Positions 43,443-52,880 of a stretch of DNA of 64,000 nt are shown piece by piece. Below the pieces are notes generated by a model. The model had not been told where the DNA came from. It saw only the letters and a list, made by a program, of their open reading frames with translations, and searched no databases. The DNA comes from Aureimonas psammosilenae (GTDB lineage Bacteria > Pseudomonadota > Alphaproteobacteria > Rhizobiales > Rhizobiaceae). Within the stretch, counting starts at the first letter, position 1. Every line of letters begins with the position of its first letter. The translations under genes and the position numbers were made by a program. Where the stretch lies: NCBI RefSeq assembly GCF_009176975.1, contig NZ_WEZG01000004.1, positions 1-64,000 on the forward strand. Direction: 5' to 3'.

Positions 43443-43569
43443 TCGGCAGCCGCACCTGAAAAACGGCAAGAACAGATTGCCGCGGCGTTGACGCGAATGT
43501 TATCCTTGCCTATCCAGCGTCAAATTACTTTGTCTTAGAAGCAAAGCAAAGAAGAGAAGGCATCCGGCC

Positions 43570-44577
43570 ATGACAGCTTCTCACGGAAACCCTCCGCTGG
43601 TCGCCATCGTCACGCCTGTCTACAATGGCGAGGCCTTTCTCGAAAAGACCATGGCCAGCGTCCAGAACCAGACCTATCCGAACATCGTCCATGTCGTTCT
43701 GGACAATGCCAGCGTGGACGGATCGGCCGCCATCATCGAGCGCTTCCTTCATGGTCGCGTGAAGGTCGAATTCCACCGGAACGAGGCCGTTCTGCCGCTG
43801 CAGGAAAACTGGAACCGCGCCTTTTCCTTCGTCCCGGAGGAAACGCGCTACGTCAAACTGAACTGCGCCGACGACCTCATGCGGCCCGACGCGATCGAGC
43901 GCATGGTGGAGCTTGCCGAGACGAACGAGGAGATCGAGGTCGTTCTCAGCGACGACGTCTTCGACGACAGGGTACGCCAGTCCTGGATGCCCCGTACGGC
44001 AAAGGTCCATGATGGACGAACGGTCGTGCGTCGATATCTGGAAGGCACGGTCGGCTGGCTTCCGTTCCACCATTTCTTCGTGCGCATGCGGCCGGAATTC
44101 CCGCGCGAGCAGTTCTGCGGCACGGTCTGGGCGCCGGACCCCTTCGTGGTCGCGCGCAGCGCCCTTCGCGGCAAGGTCGGCTACATTCCCGAACCGTTAG
44201 TCTACACACGCTACCACGCCGAAAGCGTCACCGGTAAGGAGGTGAAACTCGGCAGCATTCGCCTTCATCTCGTGCCGGTGAACCTTTGGCGCGAATTCGG
44301 CTCCCGGATCTATGACGCGCGCGAGCAGATGGTGTTCCAGCATCGCTTCCAACGAAGAATGGCGCGGATGTGCTTGATCATGTGGTCGCGCAAACAACAT
44401 CAGGGCGTCAAACTTCTGCGGGACGAGTTGCAGAAGGCCGGCCAATCCTTGTCCTTCTCGAATTTCGCCGTTTCGGCCGCTGGTTATCCCTTCTACAAGA
44501 TCAGAAAGCTCCTGCGCGAGCCCGCCCCGCGCCGCGTCATGCACGAGACCGATTTCGCCGCCGATGGCCGAAACTGA
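43570..44577 (+). CDS. Glycosyltransferase family 2
   Basis: 335-residue GT-A enzyme. The nucleotide-sugar domain has VAIVTPVYNGEAFLEKTMASV at residues ~12-32, LDNASVDGS and a DD metal site in KLNCADDLMRPDA (about 97-109). The C-terminal third is basic and lacks a membrane segment. It should elongate the exopolysaccharide repeat unit. A GAGAAGG box lies about 12 bases before the ATG. Confidence 0.88.
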   Translation: MTASHGNPPLVAIVTPVYNGEAFLEKTMASVQNQTYPNIVHVVLDNASVDGSAAIIERFLHGRVKVEFHRNEAVLPLQENWNRAFSFVPEETRYVKLNCADDLMRPDAIERMVELAETNEEIEVVLSDDVFDDRVRQSWMPRTAKVHDGRTVVRRYLEGTVGWLPFHHFFVRMRPEFPREQFCGTVWAPDPFVVARSALRGKVGYIPEPLVYTRYHAESVTGKEVKLGSIRLHLVPVNLWREFGSRIYDAREQMVFQHRFQRRMARMCLIMWSRKQHQGVKLLRDELQKAGQSLSFSNFAVSAAGYPFYKIRKLLREPAPRRVMHETDFAADGRN

Positions 44578-45111
44578 GGGAAGCGCGAGCGCCGTTTCGA
44601 TGGTGACCGGGGCCAAACAACCCTTGCCGTCATCATATTCGGATCGCCGACAGAGGCTTCCTTTGTTGAAGATCTCGACGCGTCGAGGGATTAGCTCCTT
44701 CCGAAGACAGTTGAGGGCGCGCGCCTTGCCACCTCGAACCGTTCAGATGAGGTTTTTCGTGGAGCGGTCGCACGGACAACAATCGCGACCGTGACCGGAA
44801 TTAGTCATCCGCCCAAAAAACTCCCACCTTCCGCCTATGTCACGACACCCGAGGCTGCCGATGTTCTATCGGAAACCGCAAACATACTTACCCGGTTTCG
44901 TTGGAAACAATTTGAAATATTCTACGGACCTCGACCCTCGTAAACCAACACACGACAATCCGGGTGAAACGATGTTCGTGACGGCTTGGAGCACACCACC
45001 GTTTACTTGCAATTTCTTTACGCTTAAGGCAGGTTGCGTCGGACGTGGCGCATTCGCAAGACTGGCCCGGCGCCGAAAAATCAGAACAAACGAAGCGTCT
45101 CAGGGCTCGAT
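44578..45111. other. Intergenic region before the wzz-like gene
   Basis: This 534-base gap contains no supported gene. An inverted repeat CGGTCGC (44765-44771) / GCGACCG (44785-44791), seven-base arms and 13-base loop, may be a terminator stem (no T-run) or an operator. The AT-rich part at about 44810-45030 is a likely promoter zone for the co-polymerase gene. Confidence 0.45.
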
Positions 45112-46842
45112 ATGACAAATCAAATGGTCTACCGATCCCCGGCGATGTCCTCCGCGCCTTCCGGGAGCGCGGTGGAAAGCTCGCCGGTGTCGATGCAGGC
45201 CATCCTGCACTTCCTGCGGATGCGCTGGATGACGATCGTGGCGACGACGCTCGTCGCCGGCGCGCTCGGTTTCCTTTACGTCGCCACGGCGACGCCGAGC
45301 TATTCAACATCGACGCTTCTTCTTCTGAACCGGCAGACCTCGGGAACGGATGTCCAGGCTCTCGAAGTTCAGGCGAGCTTCATCGAAGGCCAACTCGAGA
45401 TCGCCAATTCCTTCGATACGCTGGCTTCCGTCGTCAAGAAGCTTGATCTCGGCTCGAAGCCCGAATTTCAGGAGGAAGCGCCCTCGCTGATTTCAAGGCT
45501 ACGCGAGCAGGTCGCCCCCCCTCCCGCGGGCTCGAGCGCTGAACCTGCCGCCAATCCCTTCCAGACCGACGAAGAGATTCACGTCAACGCGCTCGTGACC
45601 GCCCTTCGCGGTCACGTCACCCTGCGCCAGATCGGTCAGTCCGCCGTGATCGAGATCACCGCGTCGTCTTCCGATCCTTATCAGGCGATGCAGATCGCCA
45701 ATGCGCTGGCCGACGAATACATTGCCAAGAACATTTCCATGAAGTCCTCCGGCGCGCGCACCTACAGCGAATGGCTGGGACGCTTCGTGACCGATCAGCA
45801 GCGCGAACTCGTCGATGCCGCGAACGCGTTGTCGCAGTTCCGCGCGACGGGAGATCCGCGCGATCAGTTCAAGCTGACGGAACTGCAGAGTGCGGCGGAA
45901 GCGCGCAAGACGCTCTACGAGACCACGCTGACGCGCTTCACGGAGGCCCGGCAGCAGATCAGCTATCCGGTATCCGACGCGACCGTGATCTCCAAGGCCG
46001 GCCTGCCTCTTTCGAAGTCTCATCCGCGGCGCGGGCTCGTGATGGCCTTCACCGTTCTTGTCGGCCTTCTGGCCGGCCTGATGCTGGCTTTCGGACGGCA
46101 CGCGACCGACCGCCGCATCACTCAGGCCGGCCGCCTCGGGGCCGAGGCCGGCCTGCCGTTTGTCGCCAAGCTCTCGTCCTCCAAGTCGCGCTTGAGCGGA
46201 CGCAAGACACCGGTCGCGTTGTTTTCGGAAGAGTCCCAACAATCGGGTTCGAGCCTGTCGCGGGATGTCGCAGAACTCGGTGCGAGCCTTGCCGTTGTTC
46301 GCCACGTCAAGCGCAGCCCGATCATCGGAATCGTCGGCGTGGAGCCGGATGTGGGCGCCACCACCACCGCCTTCGGCCTCGCGCGCCAATGGGCCGATAC
46401 CGGCATTCGCGTCCTTCTTCTGGATGCTTCGGACGAAACGACCTTGAGCCGGCTTCTGGCGCCCGATGCCGATTTCGGCATTTCCGACGTGCTCGACGCG
46501 GCCGAGTCCTTTGAATCGACCGTTGTCTGGCTGACGCCGAACTTCGCCTTCGTTCCCTTCGGCTCGCGAACCGGCGCCACCCCGGCCGCCCGCGTCAGTT
46601 CCAAGCGCACGGGCCTGCGCCTTCAGGACCTGAAGGAAAAGTTCGACGCGGTGCTCATCGACCTGCCCGCCGTTTCGGCTTCGGCGGACGCGCGCCTCAT
46701 CGCCTCTAGTCTGGACGGCGTCGTCGTCGTTTCACGCTACAGGCGCACTTCCGTCGATCTGGCGGTGGAAACCGTGAGGCAGTTGCGCAGTTCGGGCGCG
46801 GACGTTCTCGGGGGCGTCGTGAACTTCGCGACCAAAGCTTGA
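45112..46842 (+). CDS. Polysaccharide co-polymerase (Wzz) fused to a degenerate tyrosine-kinase-like ATPase domain
   Basis: 576-residue protein: first membrane helix ~40-60, periplasmic Wzz-type domain to ~300 with a coiled region (QQRELVDAANALSQF), second helix ~308-327, then a cytoplasmic BY-kinase-like domain. The P-loop position reads VGVEPDVGATTTA (408-420), with Ala416 where Walker A needs Lys. The A' motif VLLLDAS and Walker B VLIDLP are kept. No C-terminal tyrosine cluster is present. It should control chain length of the exopolysaccharide; ATP hydrolysis and autophosphorylation are doubtful. The ATG at 45112 (MTNQMVYRS) is preferred. Confidence 0.85.
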   Translation: MTNQMVYRSPAMSSAPSGSAVESSPVSMQAILHFLRMRWMTIVATTLVAGALGFLYVATATPSYSTSTLLLLNRQTSGTDVQALEVQASFIEGQLEIANSFDTLASVVKKLDLGSKPEFQEEAPSLISRLREQVAPPPAGSSAEPAANPFQTDEEIHVNALVTALRGHVTLRQIGQSAVIEITASSSDPYQAMQIANALADEYIAKNISMKSSGARTYSEWLGRFVTDQQRELVDAANALSQFRATGDPRDQFKLTELQSAAEARKTLYETTLTRFTEARQQISYPVSDATVISKAGLPLSKSHPRRGLVMAFTVLVGLLAGLMLAFGRHATDRRITQAGRLGAEAGLPFVAKLSSSKSRLSGRKTPVALFSEESQQSGSSLSRDVAELGASLAVVRHVKRSPIIGIVGVEPDVGATTTAFGLARQWADTGIRVLLLDASDETTLSRLLAPDADFGISDVLDAAESFESTVVWLTPNFAFVPFGSRTGATPAARVSSKRTGLRLQDLKEKFDAVLIDLPAVSASADARLIASSLDGVVVVSRYRRTSVDLAVETVRQLRSSGADVLGGVVNFATKA

Positions 46843-46856
46843 TCGGCGATCCCCGC

Positions 46857-47840
46857 ATGTCCGTTCCTCGACCGACCGGGAGCGACCATACGCAGCGTCT
46901 TGATCCAATGCGCGTCGTGATCGCTATCGCATCGGCGGGGCGGCCTGCCGTCCTCGGCCAGACCGTCCGCTACATGGCCGGAACCCTCATCCCGGCGGCC
47001 GACGAAATTCTCGTTTGCACGCCGAACAAGGAGGATGCCGCCGACCTTCCCGATCTGCCGAACCTTCGCGCGATGGTGGGCCCGCGCGGCTCCTGCGCTC
47101 AGCGCAACGAACTTCTGAAGGCGGCGACATCCGCCGATCTCGTCATCTTCTTCGACGACGACTTCTACCCGGCACGCGACTTCGTGGAGCGCACCGTCGC
47201 GCTTTTCCGCTCGCGGAACGACGTCGCCGTGGCGACCGGCAACGTCCTTCTCGATGGCATTCACGGGCCGGGCGTCACCCCCGACGAGGCGAAAGCCTTT
47301 CTGGCCGAAGTCCCACCGCAGCCGCACGCGATCGGCGACACCTACAATGCCTATGGCTGCAACATGGTGGTCCGGATGGATCTCATTCGCGCGCACGGGC
47401 TTTCGTTCGACGAGCGCCTGCCGCTCTATGCCTGGCTGGAAGACCTCGATCTTTCCCGCCAGCTCGCGCGCCATGGCCGGTCGGTGCGCTGCACCGACAT
47501 GGTGGGCGTGCATCTGGGCGTGAAGACGGGCCGCTCGCCGGGCCGGCGCCTCGGTTATTCGCAGATCGCCAATCCCTGGTATCTCGTGCGCAAGGGAACC
47601 ATGTCCCCGTCGAAGGCATGGTCGCATGTGAGCCGGAACGTCCTCGCCAATCTGGCCGGCGCCGTGAAGGGCGATGCGCTTGTCGACCGCAGGGGCCGTC
47701 TTTCCGGCAATATCGGCGCGATCGTCGACATCCTGCGCGGTCGCAGTTCGCCCGACCGCGTCCTGTCGTTCCAAGACCCGAAAGCAAACGGCACCGTGTC
47801 CGGAACCGGCGGGACCTCGGCGAAGCAGCAGGGATCTTAA
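46857..47840 (+). CDS. Glycosyltransferase family 2
   Basis: About 327-residue GT-A glycosyltransferase. MRVVIAIASAGRPAVLGQTV opens the nucleotide-sugar domain, and LVIFFDDDFYPARDFV contains the acidic metal site. The segment GYSQIANPWYLVRKGTM lies near the C-terminus, before a Gly/Ser/Lys tail. Start is ambiguous: a TTG at 46839 overlaps the co-polymerase stop, ATG 46857 and ATG 46908 follow; none has a good ribosome binding site. It is co-transcribed with wzz and probably extends the repeat unit. Confidence 0.83.
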   Translation: MSVPRPTGSDHTQRLDPMRVVIAIASAGRPAVLGQTVRYMAGTLIPAADEILVCTPNKEDAADLPDLPNLRAMVGPRGSCAQRNELLKAATSADLVIFFDDDFYPARDFVERTVALFRSRNDVAVATGNVLLDGIHGPGVTPDEAKAFLAEVPPQPHAIGDTYNAYGCNMVVRMDLIRAHGLSFDERLPLYAWLEDLDLSRQLARHGRSVRCTDMVGVHLGVKTGRSPGRRLGYSQIANPWYLVRKGTMSPSKAWSHVSRNVLANLAGAVKGDALVDRRGRLSGNIGAIVDILRGRSSPDRVLSFQDPKANGTVSGTGGTSAKQQGS

Positions 47841-48129
47841 GGCGCAAGGGCGACCACCTTTCGTCGATCCGTTTCTGCAAAGGCGGATAGCGAATTATAT
47901 CCTGCACAACCTGACGGGGCAGGCCTTTACAGCCGCAGGACCTTACGCAAGAACAGGCCGAATGAAAGGCTGACGCTCTTGGCTGTTCATCATGAAGAAT
48001 GAACCCTCTTTTCCCTGACGTCCGAAGCAAGTACGCTTCAGTCGATCGCCTCCTTCAACAACATGAGGGGTGCGTCTTCGAAATTTCTGGTTCGACGACG
48101 TATGCGGGAAATAACGGACGCGCGCGCTC

Positions 48130-49281
48130 ATGGAAACGGTCTCGACGCATTCCTCGATATTGAACCCGCAAACCCCGAGCGGATCGTCCCATGATCGCCC
48201 GCCGGGAGCCGGCGAGAAAAACCGCGTGATGTTTCTCGACTCGCTGCGCTTCGTGGCAGCGTCAGCCGTGGTGTTCCAGCATGTGGCGGAAGGCGAAGGA
48301 GGTCTCGGCAAATACGCCGTGGAAATGCTTTCCCCGGGCGTTTTCGGCGTCGTCCTGTTCTTTATCGTCAGCGGCTTTGTCATTCCCATGTCCGCGCGTG
48401 GTCGGTTCGATCCCAAAATCTTCGCCATCCGGCGGTTCTTCCGCATCTATCCGCTGGTCCTCGCCACCTTCCTTCTGCTGGCGATCCTGGCCTATGGCGG
48501 CTTCGTCCCAGCCTTCGACGCCGTGCGCTCGTCGACATTCAAGGATTGGGCGGCCAATCTCCTACTCGTGCAGGACTATGTGGGCGCGGTTCCCCTTTGG
48601 GGCGTGACCTGGACGCTGAGCCTGGAAGTCGCCTGGTACGCCGTTTTCGCGATCGCGCTTCTTTCGCTCGGGTCCCGCTTCGACAAATGGCTCGCGATCA
48701 TTTTTCCCCTGGCCATGCTGGCTTTGGCGCTCGGCTCGATCCTGATCGATCATCGCCTGCCTTTGGCGCGCGTGAACATGCTCTACGCGGCGGTGCTGGG
48801 TTGCCGCATCTATCGGCATCTGGAAGGAGAAGTCGGCCTTGGCCGCGTGTGCGCCGATGTCGCCGCGTTTCTGTTCGCGACCCTGGTCTGCAATGTCGTT
48901 TCCTTCGGGCACTTCACGCATCCCAACATCACGATGAGCCAAGCCGTTTTCCCCTGGATCGCAGCGACGCTGGTTTTCGCCGGAGCAACGCTTATCCCAG
49001 CCGTTCGCCGGTCGTATCTCTTGAACAATGTTGTTCTTGGTTGGCTCGGCGCCATCAGTTTCTCGACCTATCTCCTCCATGGCTTTGCCATGGCGATCGC
49101 AAGCGACATCGCGCCCGAAAGATTGGTGGCCGCATCGAGCGTGGCTCTGACGCTCGCCTTTTCGGTTCTGGGCTATTACCTCGTCGAAAAGCCCGGGCAG
49201 GCCCTTGGACGGATCGTCACGCGCCGCGCAAGGTCGCGAACGGAGATGAACCTTCGACTGGACAGTTCCACGTCCCGATGA
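48130..49281 (+). CDS. Acyltransferase family 3 (OafA/ExoZ-like O-acyltransferase)
   Basis: 383-residue integral membrane acyltransferase with about ten hydrophobic segments. The family start RVMFLDSLRFVAASAVVFQH holds the conserved histidine (around residue 51), and FIVSGFVIP and FFRIYPLV follow, as in ExoZ/OafA proteins. It probably acetylates (or otherwise acylates) a sugar of the exopolysaccharide during assembly at the inner membrane. The ~30 residues before the first helix are Ser/Pro-rich and the true start may be internal (Met at 48229). Confidence 0.88.
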   Translation: METVSTHSSILNPQTPSGSSHDRPPGAGEKNRVMFLDSLRFVAASAVVFQHVAEGEGGLGKYAVEMLSPGVFGVVLFFIVSGFVIPMSARGRFDPKIFAIRRFFRIYPLVLATFLLLAILAYGGFVPAFDAVRSSTFKDWAANLLLVQDYVGAVPLWGVTWTLSLEVAWYAVFAIALLSLGSRFDKWLAIIFPLAMLALALGSILIDHRLPLARVNMLYAAVLGCRIYRHLEGEVGLGRVCADVAAFLFATLVCNVVSFGHFTHPNITMSQAVFPWIAATLVFAGATLIPAVRRSYLLNNVVLGWLGAISFSTYLLHGFAMAIASDIAPERLVAASSVALTLAFSVLGYYLVEKPGQALGRIVTRRARSRTEMNLRLDSSTSR

Positions 49282-49446
49282 AACGCAACGCGATCCTTGT
49301 GAAACCACGCCTTCACCGGCTTCGCCGTTCCTTCACCGTGGTTGCAATCCGGGAAGGCGGAGCCTTTCCAGTTTGCGCCTCGATGCGCTAGAAGCTGTTA
49401 TCATGCGCGCCACCGTCCGACACATCTCGCATCTTCGGCAGATCCC

Positions 49447-50901
49447 ATGATCCTGGAGCCGATCGGCGTCGCGATCATGATCGTGGGCCTTCTCACCTTC
49501 GTCTACGGCATCGGGTTCGGCCTTGCGATCCTCATGAGCCTCCTTGCGGTCGGCTCGGCGGCGGCCCTCAACCTGACGGCGCTCGGCAATTCGAGCATTC
49601 AACCGAGCCATTTTCTTCTTCTCTTCATCGCGGGCGCGGCGGTTCTGAAGCCGCGCATCCTCCAGGCCGCCCTCGTCAATCTGCGATATCCCGGCCCCGG
49701 ATTCTGGTTTGCGAGCTTCGTTCTCTACAGCATCATCACCGGCTTCTTCATGCCGAGGATCTTTGTCGGCGAAACCATGGTCTATTCGGCCGCGCGCAAC
49801 GCTGCGGGCAGGACGTCGATCATCACGGTCCCGCTGCAACCTTCCACGGCGAACATCACCCAGACGGTTTATCTTCTCGGCAGCCTCGGCTGCTTTGCCG
49901 TGGTTTCGGCCTATGCCTCGCTCGGTCGCCTCCATTTCCTGGCGAAGGCGCTCTGCACGGCCGGTCTTGTCTGCCTGCTTCTTGCGGCCGTCGACATGGT
50001 GACCTTCTGGACGGGCACCGGCTATCTGATGGATTTCCTGCGGAACGCGAACTACGCCATCATGTCGGAAGCCGAAATCGGCGGCATCAAGCGGATCGTC
50101 GGCGCATTTCCTGAAGCGAGTTCCTACGGCTCCTGCGCCATCTCCCTTTTCGCTTTCGTCCTCATCATGAAGATCGAGCGGTTCGAGTTTCCCCTTCTGG
50201 GCGTCATCACCGGCGGGCTCGCCCTGACCGTCCTTCTCTGCACGGCCACCACCGCCTATGTGGCGAGCATCGTGCCGATCTTCTGCACTTTCGCCTTCTG
50301 CGTCACGTGCATCGTGAAGCGCAGGGCGACATCCAGGCACATTTCCTTCCTGGTTTTCGGCTTCCTGATCGCGCCACTCATTCTGCTCGGATCGATGCTC
50401 ATCCCGGCCGTATGGGAAACGATGACCACCATCGTCGACCAGACCCTGACCAACAAGCTGGCGACGGATTCGGGCGTGGAGCGCATGGCCTGGAACCGGG
50501 CCGCGATCGTGTCCTTCTTCGACACCTACAGTTTCGGGGCCGGGCTCGGAAGCGTTCGGGGATCGAGCTTCGTCACCGCTCTCCTGTCCAATGTGGGGAT
50601 CGTGGGCACGCTGTTGTTCGGCTGCTTCATGGCGAGCCTCCTGCGTTCGGTCCTTTCCGGCGGCGGAACGCGGATCGAGCGCTCGATCGGTCTGGCAGCC
50701 CTTTTCGCCGCCCTCACTCAGGCCTCGGCCTCCGTTGTTTCCGGCACCGTGGTCGATCTCGGCCTGCTTTTCAGCACCACGGCGGGCCTTGCCGCAGGTT
50801 ACGCCGCCATGGGTCGCAGCGCGCACGCCGAGGACGACATCGCCTCGACGCGGGTCCAGCGCGTGCCGATGCCCATGTCGCCGTCGCTTACGGCTCCTTG
50901 A
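49447..50901 (+). CDS. O-antigen/exopolysaccharide polymerase-like membrane protein (Wzy/ExoQ-like)
   Basis: 484-residue polytopic membrane protein with about 11-12 hydrophobic segments and a large loop at ~95-135. The region DSGVERMAWNRAAIVSFFDTYSFGAGLGSVR near 338-368 is the Wzy_C/O-antigen-ligase-type motif (conserved Arg and a GxGxGS-like turn). In a Wzx/Wzz cluster this is the expected repeat-unit polymerase. Sequence divergence is normal for Wzy, so the assignment leans on topology and context. ATG 49447 begins at the first helix. Confidence 0.78.
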   Translation: MILEPIGVAIMIVGLLTFVYGIGFGLAILMSLLAVGSAAALNLTALGNSSIQPSHFLLLFIAGAAVLKPRILQAALVNLRYPGPGFWFASFVLYSIITGFFMPRIFVGETMVYSAARNAAGRTSIITVPLQPSTANITQTVYLLGSLGCFAVVSAYASLGRLHFLAKALCTAGLVCLLLAAVDMVTFWTGTGYLMDFLRNANYAIMSEAEIGGIKRIVGAFPEASSYGSCAISLFAFVLIMKIERFEFPLLGVITGGLALTVLLCTATTAYVASIVPIFCTFAFCVTCIVKRRATSRHISFLVFGFLIAPLILLGSMLIPAVWETMTTIVDQTLTNKLATDSGVERMAWNRAAIVSFFDTYSFGAGLGSVRGSSFVTALLSNVGIVGTLLFGCFMASLLRSVLSGGGTRIERSIGLAALFAALTQASASVVSGTVVDLGLLFSTTAGLAAGYAAMGRSAHAEDDIASTRVQRVPMPMSPSLTAP

Positions 50902-51640
50902 AGGCATCCGCGTCCTCACTGGGACAAAGACCGCTTTTCGCGAAACAAGGGCGATGCGCGACCTGGAACAGGGATGGAAAGGCGGCGCAGCGGCTGACGG
51001 CCTAATACATCGCCGCACGCGGAAATTCATGACCTCACCAATTAAATCGACAACCGGTTGAAAAGAAAACGCTATTCCAGCTTTAACAATGACGGTTCTC
51101 CGCCCATGACGAACCGACATCAAAGTTCAACAACCGTTTAGCGCACCATCCTCTATCATTTTACCTTGTTGATCGAAGATAATGCGCCTTGTTCTCGCGG
51201 CTGAAAGGCAGCTTATCCTTATCGCGTTGCGGGAACCCAATGGATCGAACCGGGTGCCCAGCAACCTCCGCCGTACGAGGACACTGCCGAGAACCGGACC
51301 AAAAAGTTGCTAACCTAAGATCAGTTTACCGGACATGGGCTGCGATCATTAACTCGTGATCGTACATCTTGTGTGGAAAGTGCCATAGATAATATAGCGG
51401 CTTGATGCATATAGCGCTCTGACAAGGTATATCGGCGCCGTTCAAGCCAAGTTTAGGAATGTCGGAATTACGTATACCACTTCAAGACGGCGTCCGACTT
51501 CGAGGGCGCGTAGCAAGTATTATTCAATTGCCGTCGATTAATGATTTCCTCTGAATGTCGGGAGGATATCCGAGAAGTGGACTTTACGAAATTACGCTAT
51601 GTCATGTAAATCGACCTGACTTGGGTCGACGGAGGTATAA
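50902..51640. other. Long AT-rich gene-free region
   Basis: This 739-base stretch, especially 51060-51600, is much richer in A/T than the rest of the window and has no supported gene. It contains an inverted repeat CGATCA (51343-51348) / TGATCG (51357-51362) and, just before the next gene, TCGACC (51611-51616) / GGTCGA (51624-51629), a stem-loop ending two bases before the Shine-Dalgarno. It may be a long regulatory leader, encode a small RNA, or be a remnant of transferred DNA. Confidence 0.5.
51631..51636 (+). promoter_or_regulatory. Shine-Dalgarno GGAGGT selecting a TTG start
   Basis: GGAGGT lies four bases before a TTG at 51641, which begins the conserved KIAIVHYWL strand of the glycosyltransferase. 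A stem-loop (51611-51629) ends two bases upstream of this box and could affect initiation. Confidence 0.65.
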
Positions 51641-52852
51641 TTGAAGATCGCGATCGTTCACTACTGGCTGGTTTCGATGCGCGGCGGCGAAAAGGTCCTG
51701 GAGGAGCTTTGCCGGCTTTATCCCACCGCCGATATCTTCACGCTCGTCCTGGATCGCGATTCGCTGTCGCCGTTCCTGGCCACGCGCAACATCACGACCT
51801 CCTTTCTTCAGCGCATTCCGGGCATCCGCAAGCATTACCAGAAGGTGCTGCCCTTGATGCCCTTCGCGCTGGAGCATCTCGACCTCAGCGCCTACGACCT
51901 GATCATTTCCAGCGAATCCGGCCCGGCCAAGGGCGTCATCACGCGGCCGGACGCGGTGCATGTTTGTTATTGCCATTCGCCCATGCGCTACGTCTGGGAC
52001 CACTACCACGTCTACCGGCGCGACCTGCCGCGCACCGCGCGGATGATGCTGGCGCTTTTCGCGCCGCCCTTGCGCGCCTGGGACGCTTCGACCGCGGCCC
52101 GCGTCGATGCCTTTATCGCCAATTCGCACCATGTCGCGCGGCGCATCAAGCGCTACTACAACCGCGACGCCGTGGTGATCCCGCCGCCGGTTTCGGTGGA
52201 CGACTTCGCCATCCAGGAAGGGCCGAAGGACTTCTATCTCTGCGCCGGGCAGCTCGTCACCTACAAGCGCATCGATCTGGCGGTGAGGGCCTTCACGCAG
52301 ACCGGGCGCAACCTCGTGATCATCGGCGAAGGGCCGCAATACGACCGGCTGCGCCAGATCGCCGGCCCGACGATCAAATTTCTCGGCCGCCAGCCCTTCG
52401 ATTCCATGCGCGAGCACATGGCGCGCTGCCGTGCCCTGATCTTCCCCGGCGAGGAGGATTTCGGCATCGTTCCCCTGGAAGTCATGGCGAGCGGCCGTCC
52501 CGTGATCGCCTTCGACGCCGGCGGCGCGAAGGAAACGGTTCCGCTTTGGGGCGGCTTCCGCTTTCCCGAGCAGACGGTGGAAAGCCTGCTCGCAGCGGTG
52601 GAGCGCTACGAAGCGGTGGAGGCCGATATCGACTCGGCCGCGCTGCGCCGCCATGCGCAGGGTTTCGCGCCCGACATCTTCCGCGCCCGGATCGCCGAGT
52701 TCGTGGATGGCTGCATCACGAATGCCGGCGCGCGGGAACAGCCGACGGTTCTGGAGGGCGAAGTCGTTCCCTTCCGTCCGCGCCTTGCCAGCGACGACGT
52801 GCTCGTTTCGCTTCCCGTGAAGCACCGCGCGTCGGAAGGCATGAGTTCCTGA
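51641..52852 (+). CDS. Glycosyltransferase family 4 (mannosyltransferase-like)
   Basis: 403-residue GT-B glycosyltransferase. The N-terminal KIAIVHYWLVSMRGGEKVLEEL and HVCYCHSPMRYVWDHYH segments are typical of WbaZ/mannosyltransferase-type GT4 enzymes. The donor domain has CAGQLVTYKRIDLAV and FPGEEDFGIVPLEVMASGRPV (E-x7-E). It starts with TTG behind GGAGGT. The last ~45 residues are Pro/Val-rich. Isolated from the other exopolysaccharide genes by a long AT-rich gap, it may be separately controlled. It converges with the type I secretion operon. Confidence 0.87.
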   Translation: MKIAIVHYWLVSMRGGEKVLEELCRLYPTADIFTLVLDRDSLSPFLATRNITTSFLQRIPGIRKHYQKVLPLMPFALEHLDLSAYDLIISSESGPAKGVITRPDAVHVCYCHSPMRYVWDHYHVYRRDLPRTARMMLALFAPPLRAWDASTAARVDAFIANSHHVARRIKRYYNRDAVVIPPPVSVDDFAIQEGPKDFYLCAGQLVTYKRIDLAVRAFTQTGRNLVIIGEGPQYDRLRQIAGPTIKFLGRQPFDSMREHMARCRALIFPGEEDFGIVPLEVMASGRPVIAFDAGGAKETVPLWGGFRFPEQTVESLLAAVERYEAVEADIDSAALRRHAQGFAPDIFRARIAEFVDGCITNAGAREQPTVLEGEVVPFRPRLASDDVLVSLPVKHRASEGMSS

Positions 52853-52880
52853 CGGCGCGAGAAAGCCGCGCCGCCAAGTC

